DNA from: Scenedesmus sp. ARA3
Taxonomy: Eukaryota; Chlorophyta; Chlorophyceae; Sphaeropleales; Scenedesmaceae
DNA: 64,000 bases
NCBI GenBank assembly: GCA_004335835.1
Contig: RWJK01001656.1
Coordinates: 71,113 to 135,112, forward strand
Direction: 5' to 3'
This document shows, piece by piece, positions 1 through 11,871 of this stretch. The translations under genes and the position numbers were made by a program. How positions within the stretch are numbered: the stretch's first letter is position 1; the number at the start of each line of letters is the position of its first letter. The notes beneath the pieces are model-generated. The model was not told where the DNA came from and did not search any database. It saw only the letters and a list, made by a program, of their open reading frames with translations.

Positions 1-1343
1 AGCCTTCTAATAAATGCTCCCATATAGGCGGCCAATGAGATGCTCATTGAGTAACCACCTCACCATCATGCACCTGTACACATCCTCTATGGAGGTTGGC
101 TAATGCAACAGGCAGGGGACACCCATACTGCCCCGAGTTGGGACAGAAGAGGCACGAATATTGATACAAGGCAAGCAGGCCAAGCACACCACAGGCAACA
201 GCAACGACACGGCATGTACATCTGCAACTGTCGAACCAACTTCAAGACGGTCAAGCACTGTTGGGGCGTGCCAGCGCCATGCAAAGCAAGAACGCACCGT
301 GGCCAGACGTGCAGAGTGAGTGGACATGTGCATTGTGTCCACTGGGCTTCTGCGCATTTGGAATAGCAACTAGAATGCAAGTGTCAGGACTGCTGGCCAT
401 CATGGCATCAGCCGCCGCTGCTGTTAGGCTCCCACGTTACGACCGTCAGCAATCACGCAGTGCAGCACCCTGCCACTGCCTTCTTAATGCATGCTAGCAG
501 CGCTGTTCGGTTATGCAGAGAACCGTGGACGTGCATGCATATCAACGCCACAGGGCTGTGCATGCATACCCCGGCGCACAGCTGTTGCACCGCCAGCAGC
601 GGCAAGAGCAAGGCCAGCACCATGAACCACAGGTCTGCCAGCAGCACAAAGCCTGCAACGTACAACTGGCGTACAAACAATAGATGTGTGGGTGCAACTC
701 GCGCCGCCCAGAGCCTGAACACACAGATCGACAGTACATACACAACAATCGTGAGCTTCAACGCTACACTGCATACCATATAACAAACCACTCGGCGCTG
801 CGCATGTGCGAGGCGCTGCACAGCCCCTACAACTCCCTTTTCCGCACACCTCTACCACATTAGGCCAGCCCTGCCCTTGGCCATCATGGCCATGAAGCTG
901 CAACACCACCATGACCGCCAAACAAACATTGACAATCACACTCAAAAGCAACCGAGCTGCAGATGCGCCTGGCCAGTTCCAACCGATTTCGAGCACCACA
1001 ACATCCACACGACGTGACACGCTGATGGCCGGATGGCAGCGAGGACGAGCACAAGCCAGCTGTCATGCAACTCTTTTGTCGCCTCACAGCCGCAGCCGTG
1101 TGGCCATGCCTCGGCAACAGCTCATGGTGATGAGCATTTGATTCGCAGCCGCAGCCCTGCCGCAGCCCTGCCTTGCCGCTGCCCTGTTGCCCCAAACACG
1201 CTTCAACCCATTGCAGAAACCCTCCACAGGTCACAGCCGCAGGCGTGCCGCCTTGCCTCGCCAGCAGCTCATGGTGATGAAGGTACACCTCACAGCCACA
1301 GCCACTGCTCTACTCGCTCAAACATGCCTCAGTTTGTTGGTTT
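1..1343. other. 3' flank of the membrane-protein gene; no gene seen
   Basis: No convincing coding region is seen on either strand. Open frames here are short, Cys/Ala/His-rich and share no coherent splice pattern. The right part (1084-1131 and 1231-1279) holds two degenerate copies of the end of the neighbouring coding region (1344-1391), described as a separate repeat. Confidence 0.5.
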
Positions 1344-1391
1344 TCACAGCCGCAGGCGTGCCGCCATGCCTCGCCAGCAGCTCATGGTGAT
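1084..1391 (-). repeat. Triplicated end of the last exon (one real, two echoes)
   Basis: The last about 48 bases of the gene at 1344-2725, including its stop, lie at 1344-1391. Closely similar segments lie at 1231-1279 and 1084-1131, spaced about 113 and 147 bp apart. All three carry the core 'cagcagctcatggtgat' or a one-base variant. The two outer copies are outside any exon I can build. Confidence 0.8.
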
Positions 1392-2725
1392 CAGCAGCGC
1401 CACGCTGATCTCCAGCTGCGGCGACAGCTGCCCGTCACGCGCCACCTCCAGCACCAGCTCCGGCTCAACCACATAGTTTGAGACCAGCCAGCTGAAGCCG
1501 CCGATGCTCAGGACCTGCGGCAGCAGCAGCAGCAGCAGCAGGGGCAGGAGGCATCGGCCGCGCATCAGCAAGCAACACACAGATCTGCAGCAATGATGTG
1601 TTGCATTGTAGGTCTATCGAGCACTGCCCTTCGTGCGTCCTACTGTACTGCATTCTGCAGGATCTTCTGCAGCTCACCAAGGCCACTGCCCACGCGATCA
1701 TTGCAGGATCTATCGGCCATGCATCAGCAAGCAGCACAGATTGAGGTTCATTGCACACTGCCCTGCATGCTCTCAAACAGGCTCACCAAGGCCACCGCCC
1801 ATGTGATCATGGCATTGACCACTGCCTGGAAGATTGGCCAGCCCATTGCATTTGACAGTGGGTTCTCATCCGGGTCCCGCAGCATGGCATAATCCCCCAG
1901 GATGGCGCCCGCAGCAATCCAGCTGAGGATGGCCACACTGGCCAGTGCAGGCACCTGCAGCAGCAAGGACAGCGGAGCTGGCAGGAGTTAAAGGTGGGAT
2001 GGCATGCAGCGCAGCAGCAGCGCTTGGGAGCAGGTGAGCGGGCGCAACAGATCTGAGAGAGGATGCCGCTGACAGCGCTGTGCTGTGTAGCTGCTGCCAG
2101 CCTGCTGGTAGCCGTGTCGCAGCCAGGGCTGCATGCAGATTGTACACAGATGTTGTGTCGTGCAGCTGCGCTCGAAGACCTGAGCACATTCAGCACAATG
2201 CAGGACAGCAGGCGACATCAAGCTCCATCACCACATGAAGCCGCGCTAGGTGACAGGCAACAAGCAGCAGATCAGCACACCCACCTGCTCTAGCGGTATC
2301 CGCTCTGACGACAGCTCAGTAGCCAGCAGCATCACTGCATCGCCTAAGATGAGCAGGCCATCCAAAAAGCGGTTGGCCACTGGCGTGTTGCGGATGAAAG
2401 TCTCGATTCCACTAATGCCTTGCTGCTTGTCGCCCTGTCCAGAGGGCAGCCTGCTGTTGCTGCTGCTGCTAGTTTTGCTGGGCCTGGCGCCAGTGATTTG
2501 GCTGCTGTTGCTGCTGCTTTTGGTGGGGCTAGGGCTTCTGCGGTCTCGCTCGCCGCCGCCACTTTTGGTGCGGCGTGCTACGACCGCAACTGTGCTGCGC
2601 CTGCTGCACAACCGTCTTGCCAGAGGCACGCTTGCTGCTGTCAGCTGCGCATACTGAGGCTGCTGTACATGCGCACGCCTAGGTAGGGCTGGCGAGGAGC
2701 AGCACCGCAGCGCTGTGTGTTGCAT
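1344..2725 (-). CDS. Plastid-targeted multi-pass membrane protein, 259 aa
   Basis: Three exons, 2725-2285, 1954-1787 and 1514-1344, all phase 0 and all with GT-AG borders. The start is the ATG at 2725; the frame opens slightly upstream but without another ATG. Residues 1 to about 100 are rich in Ser, Arg and Ala and look like a transit peptide followed by a Ser/Lys-rich linker. From about 110 on there is a conserved-looking globular/membrane part, with FLDGLLILGDAVMLLATE, a hydrophobic helix ending in GAILGDY, then GWPIFQAVVNAMITWAVAL, and a final segment ending CWRGMAARLRL. The three to four hydrophobic segments with a GDY and a terminal W-R are reminiscent of the DUF3054 family of plastid/cyanobacterial membrane proteins, but I cannot confirm that. 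The function is unknown. Exon edges are echoed in intron 2 (1672-1701) and downstream (1084-1279). Confidence 0.7.
1672..1810 (-). repeat. Echo of the exon 2 donor edge inside intron 2
   Basis: Bases 1672-1701 repeat 1781-1810 with about three mismatches in 30. The repeated stretch includes the coding end (TWAVAL) and the GTGAGC donor of exon 2. A further, weaker copy of the surrounding intron sequence (core 'catcagcaagca') lies near 1553-1620, so intron 2 looks built from tandem units of about 110-130 bp. Confidence 0.75.
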
Positions 2726-3733
2726 TGGCCTGGTGGTACCCACTTCTGAGCCAAAGACGTGCTGCAGCAGGATAACAAATAGTCATTACCACTGGCCATA
2801 CCTTACTGTGTGCATGTTGCTGACTGAGATCCTAGGTGTCAGCAGGCAGTAATGCCAATCACTCTGAACACCTGGCACAGCAGCTGCAGCGCTGCTGTTG
2901 AGCCTGGAACTGCATCAACAAGGCACCTGACCTACCTTTAGGCGCACTGTGGATGGGCGCCCTCCGCTGCTTCCTTGGGATCGCAGTAGTCCAAGCTCCG
3001 TGAGTCTGCTTTAGGTCAGCAGCCTACAGCAGCACCAGGTTCGCCTTTGCTCGATTCCAAATCACAGGATCTTTGACAAAGTGAACTATAAAATGAAGTG
3101 AACGTGGAGTTGCGGCGGAACGCACGGGCACTTGAGGGCGGGTCAGTACCTTGGAGACGCGTGAAGCGACCCAAACAACAAGCAGATTCAATTTATTGCA
3201 ATGCATTGGAGATCGAGTAGGCAGAGGCGTCTTCAAAGCAGTGATGTTAAATGTGTTGTTGTTGTCAGCTTTCGAATTCATGTTCCCTTGGAATTCGGGC
3301 TGCACCAACCGTGCAATCACTTCTTCTTACACTGAAGAGTGCTAGCTTCCGCTCTTATTCGTGTAGTTGCTGCTGAGCAGCTCAATCACCAACACCCAAC
3401 CTACCGTCGCTGTTCATGCTGGAAATCGTTATTCCAATCATCAATCGTGCACAACATTCAACTACATTTCTGGTCAGGCTTTGACCATCACGCTGCGTAT
3501 CGACTTGGTTGTTGGCAGCTGGTCTACTTTGCAGGGACGCACAACCTGATGTTCGCGCCGGCGTTCAGTATCAGCAACAGATAACTGCGACAACCAATGG
3601 CGTCCGCCAACTCGGGCAGGTGCGTCAGGCGGATGCCCAGCAGTTCTGGGCCCCTAACAACAGCTGCTGCTGCGTGTCTGCATCAGGCCCATCATAATCA
3701 CCCACACCCTTCCAGCGATCCAGAACGAACATA
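2726..3733. other. Divergent intergenic region
   Basis: About 1 kb between a minus-strand and a plus-strand gene, so it probably holds both promoters and 5' UTRs. Short open frames on both strands have no recognisable content. The only promoter-like motif I see is a TATAAAA at 3087-3093. Confidence 0.5.
3087..3093 (+). promoter_or_regulatory. Candidate TATA box
   Basis: TATAAAA on the plus strand in the divergent intergenic region, about 640 bp before the first plausible ATG (3734) of the next plus-strand gene. This would require a long or spliced 5' UTR, so the assignment is weak. Confidence 0.3.
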
Positions 3734-6700
3734 ATGCCAAATTTGCATGTATGTAGGCGCCCTGGAGACGTCAACAGCCCGCTCAGCAGCGCCACTGAGT
3801 CTGCCCAGCAAGGCGTGACATCACACCCAGTAGATGACATCTCTGTGACACCAGGCACCATGACGCCCGCCTCTGGCCTCAGCCAGAACGGCAGCCCAAC
3901 CTCAGAAGACAGCTCACGCTACTCTCCCCTATCGCAGCCCTATGGCGAGCGCCCACTGGCCCGCACGTCTGCAGGGGCAGCGGTGCAGCAGTCAATCTCA
4001 AACCTGCCCTCCCCGCCGCCCTTTACCCCTGAGCACACCAGCGGCTTCTCAATGGCCAGCCCAGAGACCGTGCAGCAGCAGCCTGCAGGAACAGCAGCAG
4101 CTGCAGCAGCAGTGTCTCCTGTGCCCTTCAGTCCAGATGGTGGCATGTCTGCAGCAGCCAGCTGCGGCTCAAGCGGGCCAGCAGCAGGTGCTGACACACC
4201 AGGCGTGTCATCGGGCTGGGGCTTTGGCAGCAGCACCAAGCCCTCAGCATCTGAGGGCTTTGCCTTCGCCAGGCACCCAGCAGCAGCAACTGACGGCGGC
4301 TCGCCTGACGTGCAGCCGTTTGCTGGCAGTGTGGCACCAGGCGCCAACGTAAGCAAATTGCCACCTGGCCTGGGCATGCCTACTGTGCAGGGCTGTCGCT
4401 GATGTACTTCTGCCCATAGGTCAATTCTTCTGATAATGTTGATGCGCTCCTCTGGTGCCTGTGGATGCCATCACGCACACTGCCATGGTGTTCATGCACC
4501 ACATGTGTGATGCTCATAGCATGTCGCACATCCTGGTCGCTGGCAACTGTGCCCCATGCTGAACTTGGACGAGACACCGCGTGCATGCTTTCTGCCTGCT
4601 GTCTCTTCGCCTTTCCTGTACCATCATCCTATTTCCTGCATGCAGGCCCCAGCAGCATCAGCCGACCCCAGCCCGCTGCTGCTGCAGGCCGCCAGGAACA
4701 TGGCCGCCTCCTACGAGGCTGACACAGCCTCCGAGCGCTCCTCGGTGAGCGGCGCCAGCCGCAGCAGCAGCATGCGCGACAGCTACCACGGGCCGCACGG
4801 CAGCCCGGCCATGCTGCTGCGCAAGGCCAAGGCCATGATCGACCGCCAGGTGGCAGTGGGTGAGTGTCTGCTGGGCGGCTCTTGCTGCTGCTGTTGCTGA
4901 TGGTGTTGAAAGTGGGGGGTGTGATCTGGGTTAGGGATGGAGGCTGCATGAACCAGCAACGTCACATGCAGGTGTGAGCAGCAGCCACCAGCGACTTAAA
5001 GGTAAAGCTCGCCTGTGTTATTTGTTGCGTGTGCAAGCATAGAGCTGTCTTACTAGCTGCTGGCCTCACCACACGTGCACCATCTCCAGTTTGCGCATAC
5101 TGCACCCCAGGTCTAAACAGGTCATATCACAACTGCCTCTGCTGTCGCTGATTTTCAATCCATCCTTATTTCCTGCAGGTGGTACTGCCAGGCTGTCCCG
5201 TGGCAGCAAGGGCAGCAGGCACAGCAACGCGCTGCAGACGCCTGCAGACAAGGGCATCCCTGCAGCCACCACGCCCCAGAACACGCCTCTGGATGTGGAG
5301 GCAGAGCACTGCGGGGACCAGCAGCCGCTGCCTACATCTCCCATCATTGTGGCGCCTGTCATTGCTGTGGGCAGCCCCATCAGCAGCACACCAGCCAGTG
5401 TGTCGTCTGCTGGCAGGGGCAGCCCTGCGGCTGCAGCAGCGGCAGCTGCTGCCACAACGCCAGGGGCAGCAGACAGGGTGACAACGCCTGTGCAGGTGAG
5501 GCATTGAAGGACAGACAAGTTTAATCATAAAGAAATAATGAAGAAGTTATTATTACAACATCCAACAAGTTATAAGTGATGACCACAGCGGCTGATCTGT
5601 TTGCAGAGGGCTTCATGTTACTTTGCTGTTCAAAAGTGTGTTATAACAACTTGATGGTTAGAAGAGCATTATCACTTGCATTGGCACAGGACCACTTGGT
5701 TTTGGCAATGAATAGTGTAGCGACTCACGATTTTGAGTCAGCACATCTAGATCACTCATCTGCTGGCGTACTTGCGATGCTTGCTGCAACTGCTGCTGCA
5801 GCAGTTGGCCTCCCCAGCTGACAGCCACACCAGTGTGGTGTCCATTGGCAGTGTGTGCACTCCTGCAAGCGTGCTCACAGCAGCCAACGTGTCGGCAAGG
5901 CGGCTGGACTTCACTGGTGAGCGCAGCATGCAGCAGCAGCAGCAGCAGCCAGTCACAACAGCAGCACCAGAGCAGCGCCAGCAGCAGCAGTAGCAGCGGA
6001 CCAGGATGATCAGATCTATGCAACAGCTTGCTGGTCCGGATGATGCAAGGTCTGGGAAGATCAACCAAATAATCACAACGCATGTAACTGTGTACATGCA
6101 TGCACCTGTCATGTCTATTCCATCATCTCCAAGTCACAGCAACTGAGCTGCTGCTTGCCCTTGTGCTGCCTGTGCTGCTTCATCAACTGCAGAGGCTGCC
6201 GGCGAGATGGAGGCAGCAGCTGGCAGCACTGCAGCGACGCCAGCCGCCAGCCCGCAGCGCCCACAGCAGCAGCAGCAGCAGGGCATCTACAACCCAGGCC
6301 TTACCAATGACCTGCTGCCTGCCTCTCCACTTCTAATCGAGGAGCTCGAGGCCAAGATGCTGTCCTCGGAAGTGAAGAAGTTCTTTGCCAAGGAGATGCC
6401 TGACATTGATGTGGGCGAGGACGGCGAGATCAACTTTGACAGCATCAAGTTTGCTGACAACATAGGTGAGGGGTGCTTTGCTGGACAGCAGCATACTTGG
6501 GCTAGCCATTGGCACCTGTGCTGTTGTAGCACGATGAGTAGCCATACTACTTTTGCTTTGCAGCACCGACTGTCAGTGTCTGCGCTCAAACAGCCATCAA
6601 GTGCAATGCTAATGCTCACAATGTGCATGCCACACTTATCTCACTGCATGCTTGCCATGCTGCTGCTGCTGCTGATCCCTGCTGCCTCCCACAGATGGTG

Positions 6701-9700
6701 CTGCTGTGGTAGAGGCCTTCTCGCTGCCCGACGCAGAGGCGGCAACAGCAGCAGCAACCCCCAAGCGCCGCGGCCTGCTGGGCAAGTCTGGCAGCACGCT
6801 GCTGTGGCTGCTGGCCGGCGTTGCGCTGGTGGCCACATCCTTTGTGGTGGTTGAGATGCTGCCTCAGACCCTGGCGCCCCCAGGCTGCTTCTGCACTGAA
6901 AACAACCTGGAGGCATGCCTCAAAGCAGACCAGGCACTCAACAGGGAGCTCAGCAGCCAGCCAACAGGCTGGCGACTGGCTGCAAAGCAGGCAGGCTGGT
7001 ACCTGCAGGATGCAGCAGACGTGCTGCTGCGCCGGCGGCTGCCGAGGGGCGTCACCGCAGAGGACTTCTCCCGCGTGTGGATCAGCTCATTGAGCGAGGA
7101 GCAGTGGCGCAGCGTGCCGGTTGAGAAGGCGGCAGCGCTGTTTGCGGCTGTGCCGCAGCACCTGTGGCCGCAGGCAATTGTTGAGAAGCTGCAGGGTCCC
7201 GAGGTCGCGGCTGCGCTGCTGAAGCAGCAGCAGCAAGCACCACCTGAGGACCTTGTGGCAGCCAGCGGCTCTGAAGCTGCTGCTGCTGCTACTGCAGCCG
7301 ATGCTGCAGCAGAGGCCACAGCAGCAAGCTCTGCCGACGAGCAGCCGCCAGCAGTGCAGCAGGCAGAGGGCGATGACAGCGGCGTGCCAGCAGCTAAGGA
7401 AGCAGTCACACCAGAGCCAGTGGTCCTGCAGGCGCCAGCTGTTGCTGAGGAGCAGCAGCCCACAACAACAGAGCAGGATGCGGAGCCAGAACCCGCACCA
7501 GCACAGGAGCAGGCATCAGCTGAGCCGGCACAAGACAGCGCAGAGCCTGAGCAGCCAGCAACTGTGACTGAGACAGCGCCAGAGCAAGCAGCTATGCCTG
7601 AGGCCACAGAGGCCAGCAATGCAGCTGCAGTGGATCCAGCAGCTGTTACAGACGAGGCAGTGCATCAGGATGAGGCTGCTGCAGAGCCAGCAGTGGAACA
7701 GGCAGTGGCTGGGCCAGAGGCCAGTGAAGAGGCTTCTGCAGCGCAGCAGGACCAGCAGCAGCAGCAGCAAGCTGAGGCGGTTGTTGAGGCAGCACCTGAG
7801 GAGTCACAGCAGCAGCAGCAGCCAGAGGAGGAGGTGGTTGAGCCAGCAGCTCCACCTCCTCTGGCTGAGCCAGAGGAAGCAACCCCGACTGATGCTGCAG
7901 CAGTCTCACAGGATGCAGCACCAGCATCAGCACCAACAGAAAGCGACTTGCAGGCACCAGCAGCATTGCAGAAGGAAGAGCAACCGCAGGAGCTGGTGTC
8001 GGAGGCGGCTGTGTCCACAACAGAGCAGCAGCAGGAGGTGCAGGATGCTGCGCCTGCTGTTGACGATGCTGCTGAGCCAGTCGCAAGAGCCACGGTGAGT
8101 CTTGCGGGGCTGCTTGTGATACATGTGCAGGTTGTGCAACCCTGTTCTGCATTGGTTGTGCTGCTTGCCAAGCGTGCTGGTGCTTGACCGCCATGCAGCC
8201 GCCTGCACTATCCACGTTGTACTAAGACTGCTTGCTTCTGTGTATCTGTGCGCTTGCCTCCCTTCTCTACCCACAGGCGCTGCAGACTGCCACTGGCGCC
8301 ATTCTGGCCTTCATCAGCGCATGTGCTGCCATGTTCTTCCTGCCAGCCATCAAGGGCTGGCTGCTGGGCAGCCAGCAGGAGCCCGAGGAGGAGGAGCAGC
8401 AGGATGAGGCAGCAGGAGACGAGGCAGCAGCAGAGGAGGAGGCAGCAGCAGCAGCTGAGGAGGCGGAGGCTGCTGCAGCAGCTGCGGCAGCAGCAGCGGA
8501 GCAGGAGGACCCGCATGCTGGCCTGCTGAGTGATGAGGAGGAGGTGCCACGCCGCAGGCGCAGGTCTGCTGCTGCTGCTGCCAAGTCACCCATGCAGGCG
8601 CTGCTGGGTGGCGTGGGTGACGTGGCCGGCATGGCTGCTACCATCCTTACGCCAAAGGGCAAGGTGCGGGGTGCTGCCTGTCGCAAAATGTATGCAGGCA
8701 GGGCTGCATGTTCATTATGCTGCTGGTTGTCCAGTGCATAGGTACATCGGAAGTGCTGCATACAAGGATCACAGCTGCCGATGCAGATTGCACTGCAGCT
8801 GCTCTACATGGATGGTTTGTATAGGTGCCTACAGCCACGTCAATCATCTCACGCATCTGGTGTGTGCCTCGCTTGTTGTCGCTCTGCAACGCAGCCCCCG
8901 CAGCCGCCAGCAGCCGCAGCTGCAGCAGAGGCTGGCGCCGGCCCCTCAACTGCTGCAGCAGCAGCAGCAGCAGCAGGCGGGCGCACCCCTAGGGCAGCCA
9001 GGAGTGCTGGGGCAGCAGCAGCAGCTGCAACAGGCGGCCGCCGCGCTACGCGCTCTGCATCAGGAGCAGCAGGCGCAGCAGCAGCCGGCGCTGAGAGTGA
9101 TGGAGAGGAGGTGGCGCAGCCGGCAAGCGCTGGCCGCAGCAGGCGCGCAGCAGCAGCCACACCACGCGGTGAGCAGTATGGAGAGAGTTATGTGTGCTCA
9201 TTCAACCTGTGTTTAGCAAGCATATATTCGGCACCATATAGTGTCTGCTGTGATGATGCATGGGTCGAGCGCAACTGCACATACAACTGGCAGCAAAATG
9301 CTGCATGGCTGAGCGTCACTCGCCTGCACTCTGGCCACCGAGACCGCCCCCCAGCCAGCATGCCCCAAAAGGTGGTTCTGCTGCACGGCCCCCAAAAAGC
9401 TGCCTGCCAACCCACAGCTCACTGTTCACTGCCTCTACCACTCACGTTAGCACTACTGCTGCTGCTGCTGCTGGTGCAGGGCGCCGCGCCAGCGTGCTGC
9501 CGGCTGTGCTGGAGGACGTGCAGGGGGCTGCAGAGGACCCTGAGGCTGGCCTGCTGTCAGATGAGGAGGCAGCAGCACCTGCAGCAGCACGCGGCCGCGG
9601 CCGCCGCCAGTCAGCACCCGCAGCAGGCGCTGCTGCTGCTGCTGCTGCTGCTGCGCCAGCAGCATCTGGCGGCCGCCGCAGGTCTGCAGCAGCAGCTGGT

Positions 9701-9781
9701 GCAGCTGCTGCTGCTTCTGGCGGCAGCGAGCAGCCGGCTGTGTCAGCGCGCGCGACACGCAGGAGCTCGCGGCTTGAGTAA
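3734..9781 (+). CDS. Large low-complexity two-TM protein, about 1298 aa, unknown function
   Basis: Nine exons fit in phase: 3734-4348, 4646-4859, 5179-5495, 5802-5916, 6193-6465, 6695-8094, 8277-8663, 8895-9168, 9480-9781. The first ATG is uncertain. Residues 1 to about 480 are a Ser/Pro/Thr/Ala-rich probably disordered region. A more structured acidic block follows (around LLIEELEAKMLSSEVKKFF), then a first membrane helix near 545-565 (LLWLLAGVALVATSFVVVEM). Next come a short globular part with Cys residues and about 300 residues of Glu/Ala/Gln/Pro low complexity. A second helix lies near 980-1000 (TGAILAFISACAAMFFLPA). The C terminus has arginine clusters and alanine runs. The motif EDP-x-AGLLSDEE occurs in both exon 7 and exon 9. 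The basic C terminus and two helices would suit an endomembrane or nuclear-envelope protein, but that is inference; I do not recognise the family. Confidence 0.7.
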
Positions 9782-11186
9782 GCGTTTGATGGCAGCTGGT
9801 GCGACCGTTGAAGGGCTTTAATATGCGTGACTTGTGATGCTGGGGTGGGCAATGGGCCAGGCGGTTGGGGATGAGGGTGCAGCGCTAGGACAGGGATAGA
9901 GATGGCTTGTGGCTGGCATGGTTAAGCATGACAGTGTATACAGTCTGGGTTGATTGTGTACCATGATCATGGTGGTGTGTTTGCACATGTGAACGAGTAG
10001 GTGGTGGCACACGCTGATGCCTGCTGAGGCGGGTCCAGCACTGTGAATGGACACAGCGCTGTGGGTTTGTCTGTGATTGACCAACAGCACTGCTGGCAGT
10101 CGAGAATGTGTACACTTGCCAGTGAGTCCAAACGTGTGTGCTCGGCAGGCCATTGCTGCACCTTGCCATTGCCAGTGGCAGCTGCAAAGCCACAATGCCT
10201 GTGATGCCATATGCCTCTGCTCAAAGAGTAATCGTGATCACGGCTGCCACACCGGTGGGGTACCCCATGACTATTGATGGAGCGAGTGAGTGGTGCTGTT
10301 GTGCACTGTGGTGTGCTATTCTCTAGCTCGCAAAGGACGCCCCTAATGGTCCTTATTAGAAGGGTAGAAGCTGTAAGCGAATGTGTGCACGCTTTCAGGC
10401 ACCGCTGTATATCTCTTGTTCTGCATCAGTGTGCGCTGATTCGCTGGGAAGTCCTCTATGCTTGTGAGTTCAGTTGGAGCAGTGAGCTTGCCTTCCGCTC
10501 GTCTGGGGCAGATGGTGCTGTTTGCTATGGCTTGATGGGTAAACATGGCAACGGTGATGACCATGAAGACGGCAATCAGCCTCCCTAGGTTTAAACAGCT
10601 GTCACAGGAACGGTTACTGAGCTGCAGCTGATTTCAGATCTTAGTTACGTGCTGGTCAGTATAACAAACTTTGCAAGTGTATGCACGGCTGGCAGTACTA
10701 CCTTGAGCAAAGCAGCAGTAGTTGTGTATCTGCAGACTCGACATCGAAAGGTTTAGTTGTGGACAGCATTGCCACTCGCTCTCCATGAATGCATTGCTGG
10801 CAAAAGACGTGACGGTCGTGTTACCACAGCAGCAGTGCATGCACAGTGCCGTACCAGAGCTCTGGCAGCAGTGCTGGCATCGACATTTGTAAGCTTCAAG
10901 GCACGCACTAGCAACAGCCTCTGACACTCCATTGTACACAATTGCATGCAGCAGGTGAAGCAGGATGAACACCATCAACTCCACAAGCACCATGCCTTGG
11001 TGTTGCAAAACAGAGAAATCATGATGAACATGGCGAACGCCAAAGAAACCTGGAAGGACGCTAGCCTCCAAGGAGGCCTTGACTGGTTTACGTATCAGTT
11101 GCCGCCCAGCAGACCGGCGACTAGCCGGCAGCTGCTCAGCTACTATACAGCCAACCACCGCACCAGGGCAGCCAACTACCGCATAA
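9782..11186. other. Convergent intergenic region
   Basis: Contains the 3' flanks of the neighbouring plus- and minus-strand genes. The longest open frame (minus, 11158-10634) is Cys/Ala/Ser-rich without recognisable domain or splice context, and I treat it as spurious. No repeat or element stands out. Confidence 0.5.
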
Positions 11187-11553
11187 CTACGCCAACCACC
11201 TCAGACGCATGACGTAAGCACCAGGGAAGCCCATTACATACTGCCGATGCCGCCACTTCTGCGGCTGCTGCTGAAGCATGCCAATGGCACCGCCAGGCCC
11301 AACTGGCTGCACGCCCGGCATACCATACGCCGGCTGCTGCAGCTGCTGACACACTCCCAACATGGCACCGGTCAGCCCAGCTAGCCCCCCTCGCGCCGCC
11401 ATGCCAAACAGCTGCTGCAGCTGGCCTGCACCAGCCATGGCACCACCAGGCACAGTTGGCGGCACGCCTGGCATGCCGTAATGCTGCTGCAGCTGGCCTG
11501 CACCGAACATGGCACCACCAGGCGCAGTTGGCGGCACGCCTGGCATGCCGTAT

Positions 11554-11613
<60 letters not shown>

Positions 11614-11816
11614 NNNNNNNNNNNNNNNNNNNNNNNNNNNNNNNNNNNNNNNNNNNNNNNNNNNNNNNNNNNNNNNNNNNNNNNNNNNNNNNNNNNNNNN
11701 NNNNNNNNNNNNNNNNNNNNNNNNNNNNNNNNNNNNNNNNNNNNNNNNNNNNNNNNNNNNNNNNNNNNNNNNNNNNNNNNNNNNNNNNNNNNNNNNNNNN
11801 NNNNNNNNNNNNNNNN

Positions 11817-11871
<55 letters not shown>

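Noticed and set aside
453..1288. Overlapping minus-strand open frames with hydrophobic stretches
   Set aside because: No ATG-initiated frame with splice support; hydrophobicity comes from GCAG-rich sequence read in the Leu/Cys/Ala frames.
6864..7619. Long antisense Ala/Ser/Cys-rich frame opposite exon 6 of the two-TM gene
   Set aside because: A shadow of CAG/GCA codons on the opposite strand; similar shadows occur against every Ala/Gln-rich exon (for example 17306-17923 and 38572-39315 plus).
10634..11158. 174-codon minus-strand open frame
   Set aside because: Composition is Cys/His/Ser-rich like non-coding frames of this genome, with no domain, no paralogue and no splice partners.
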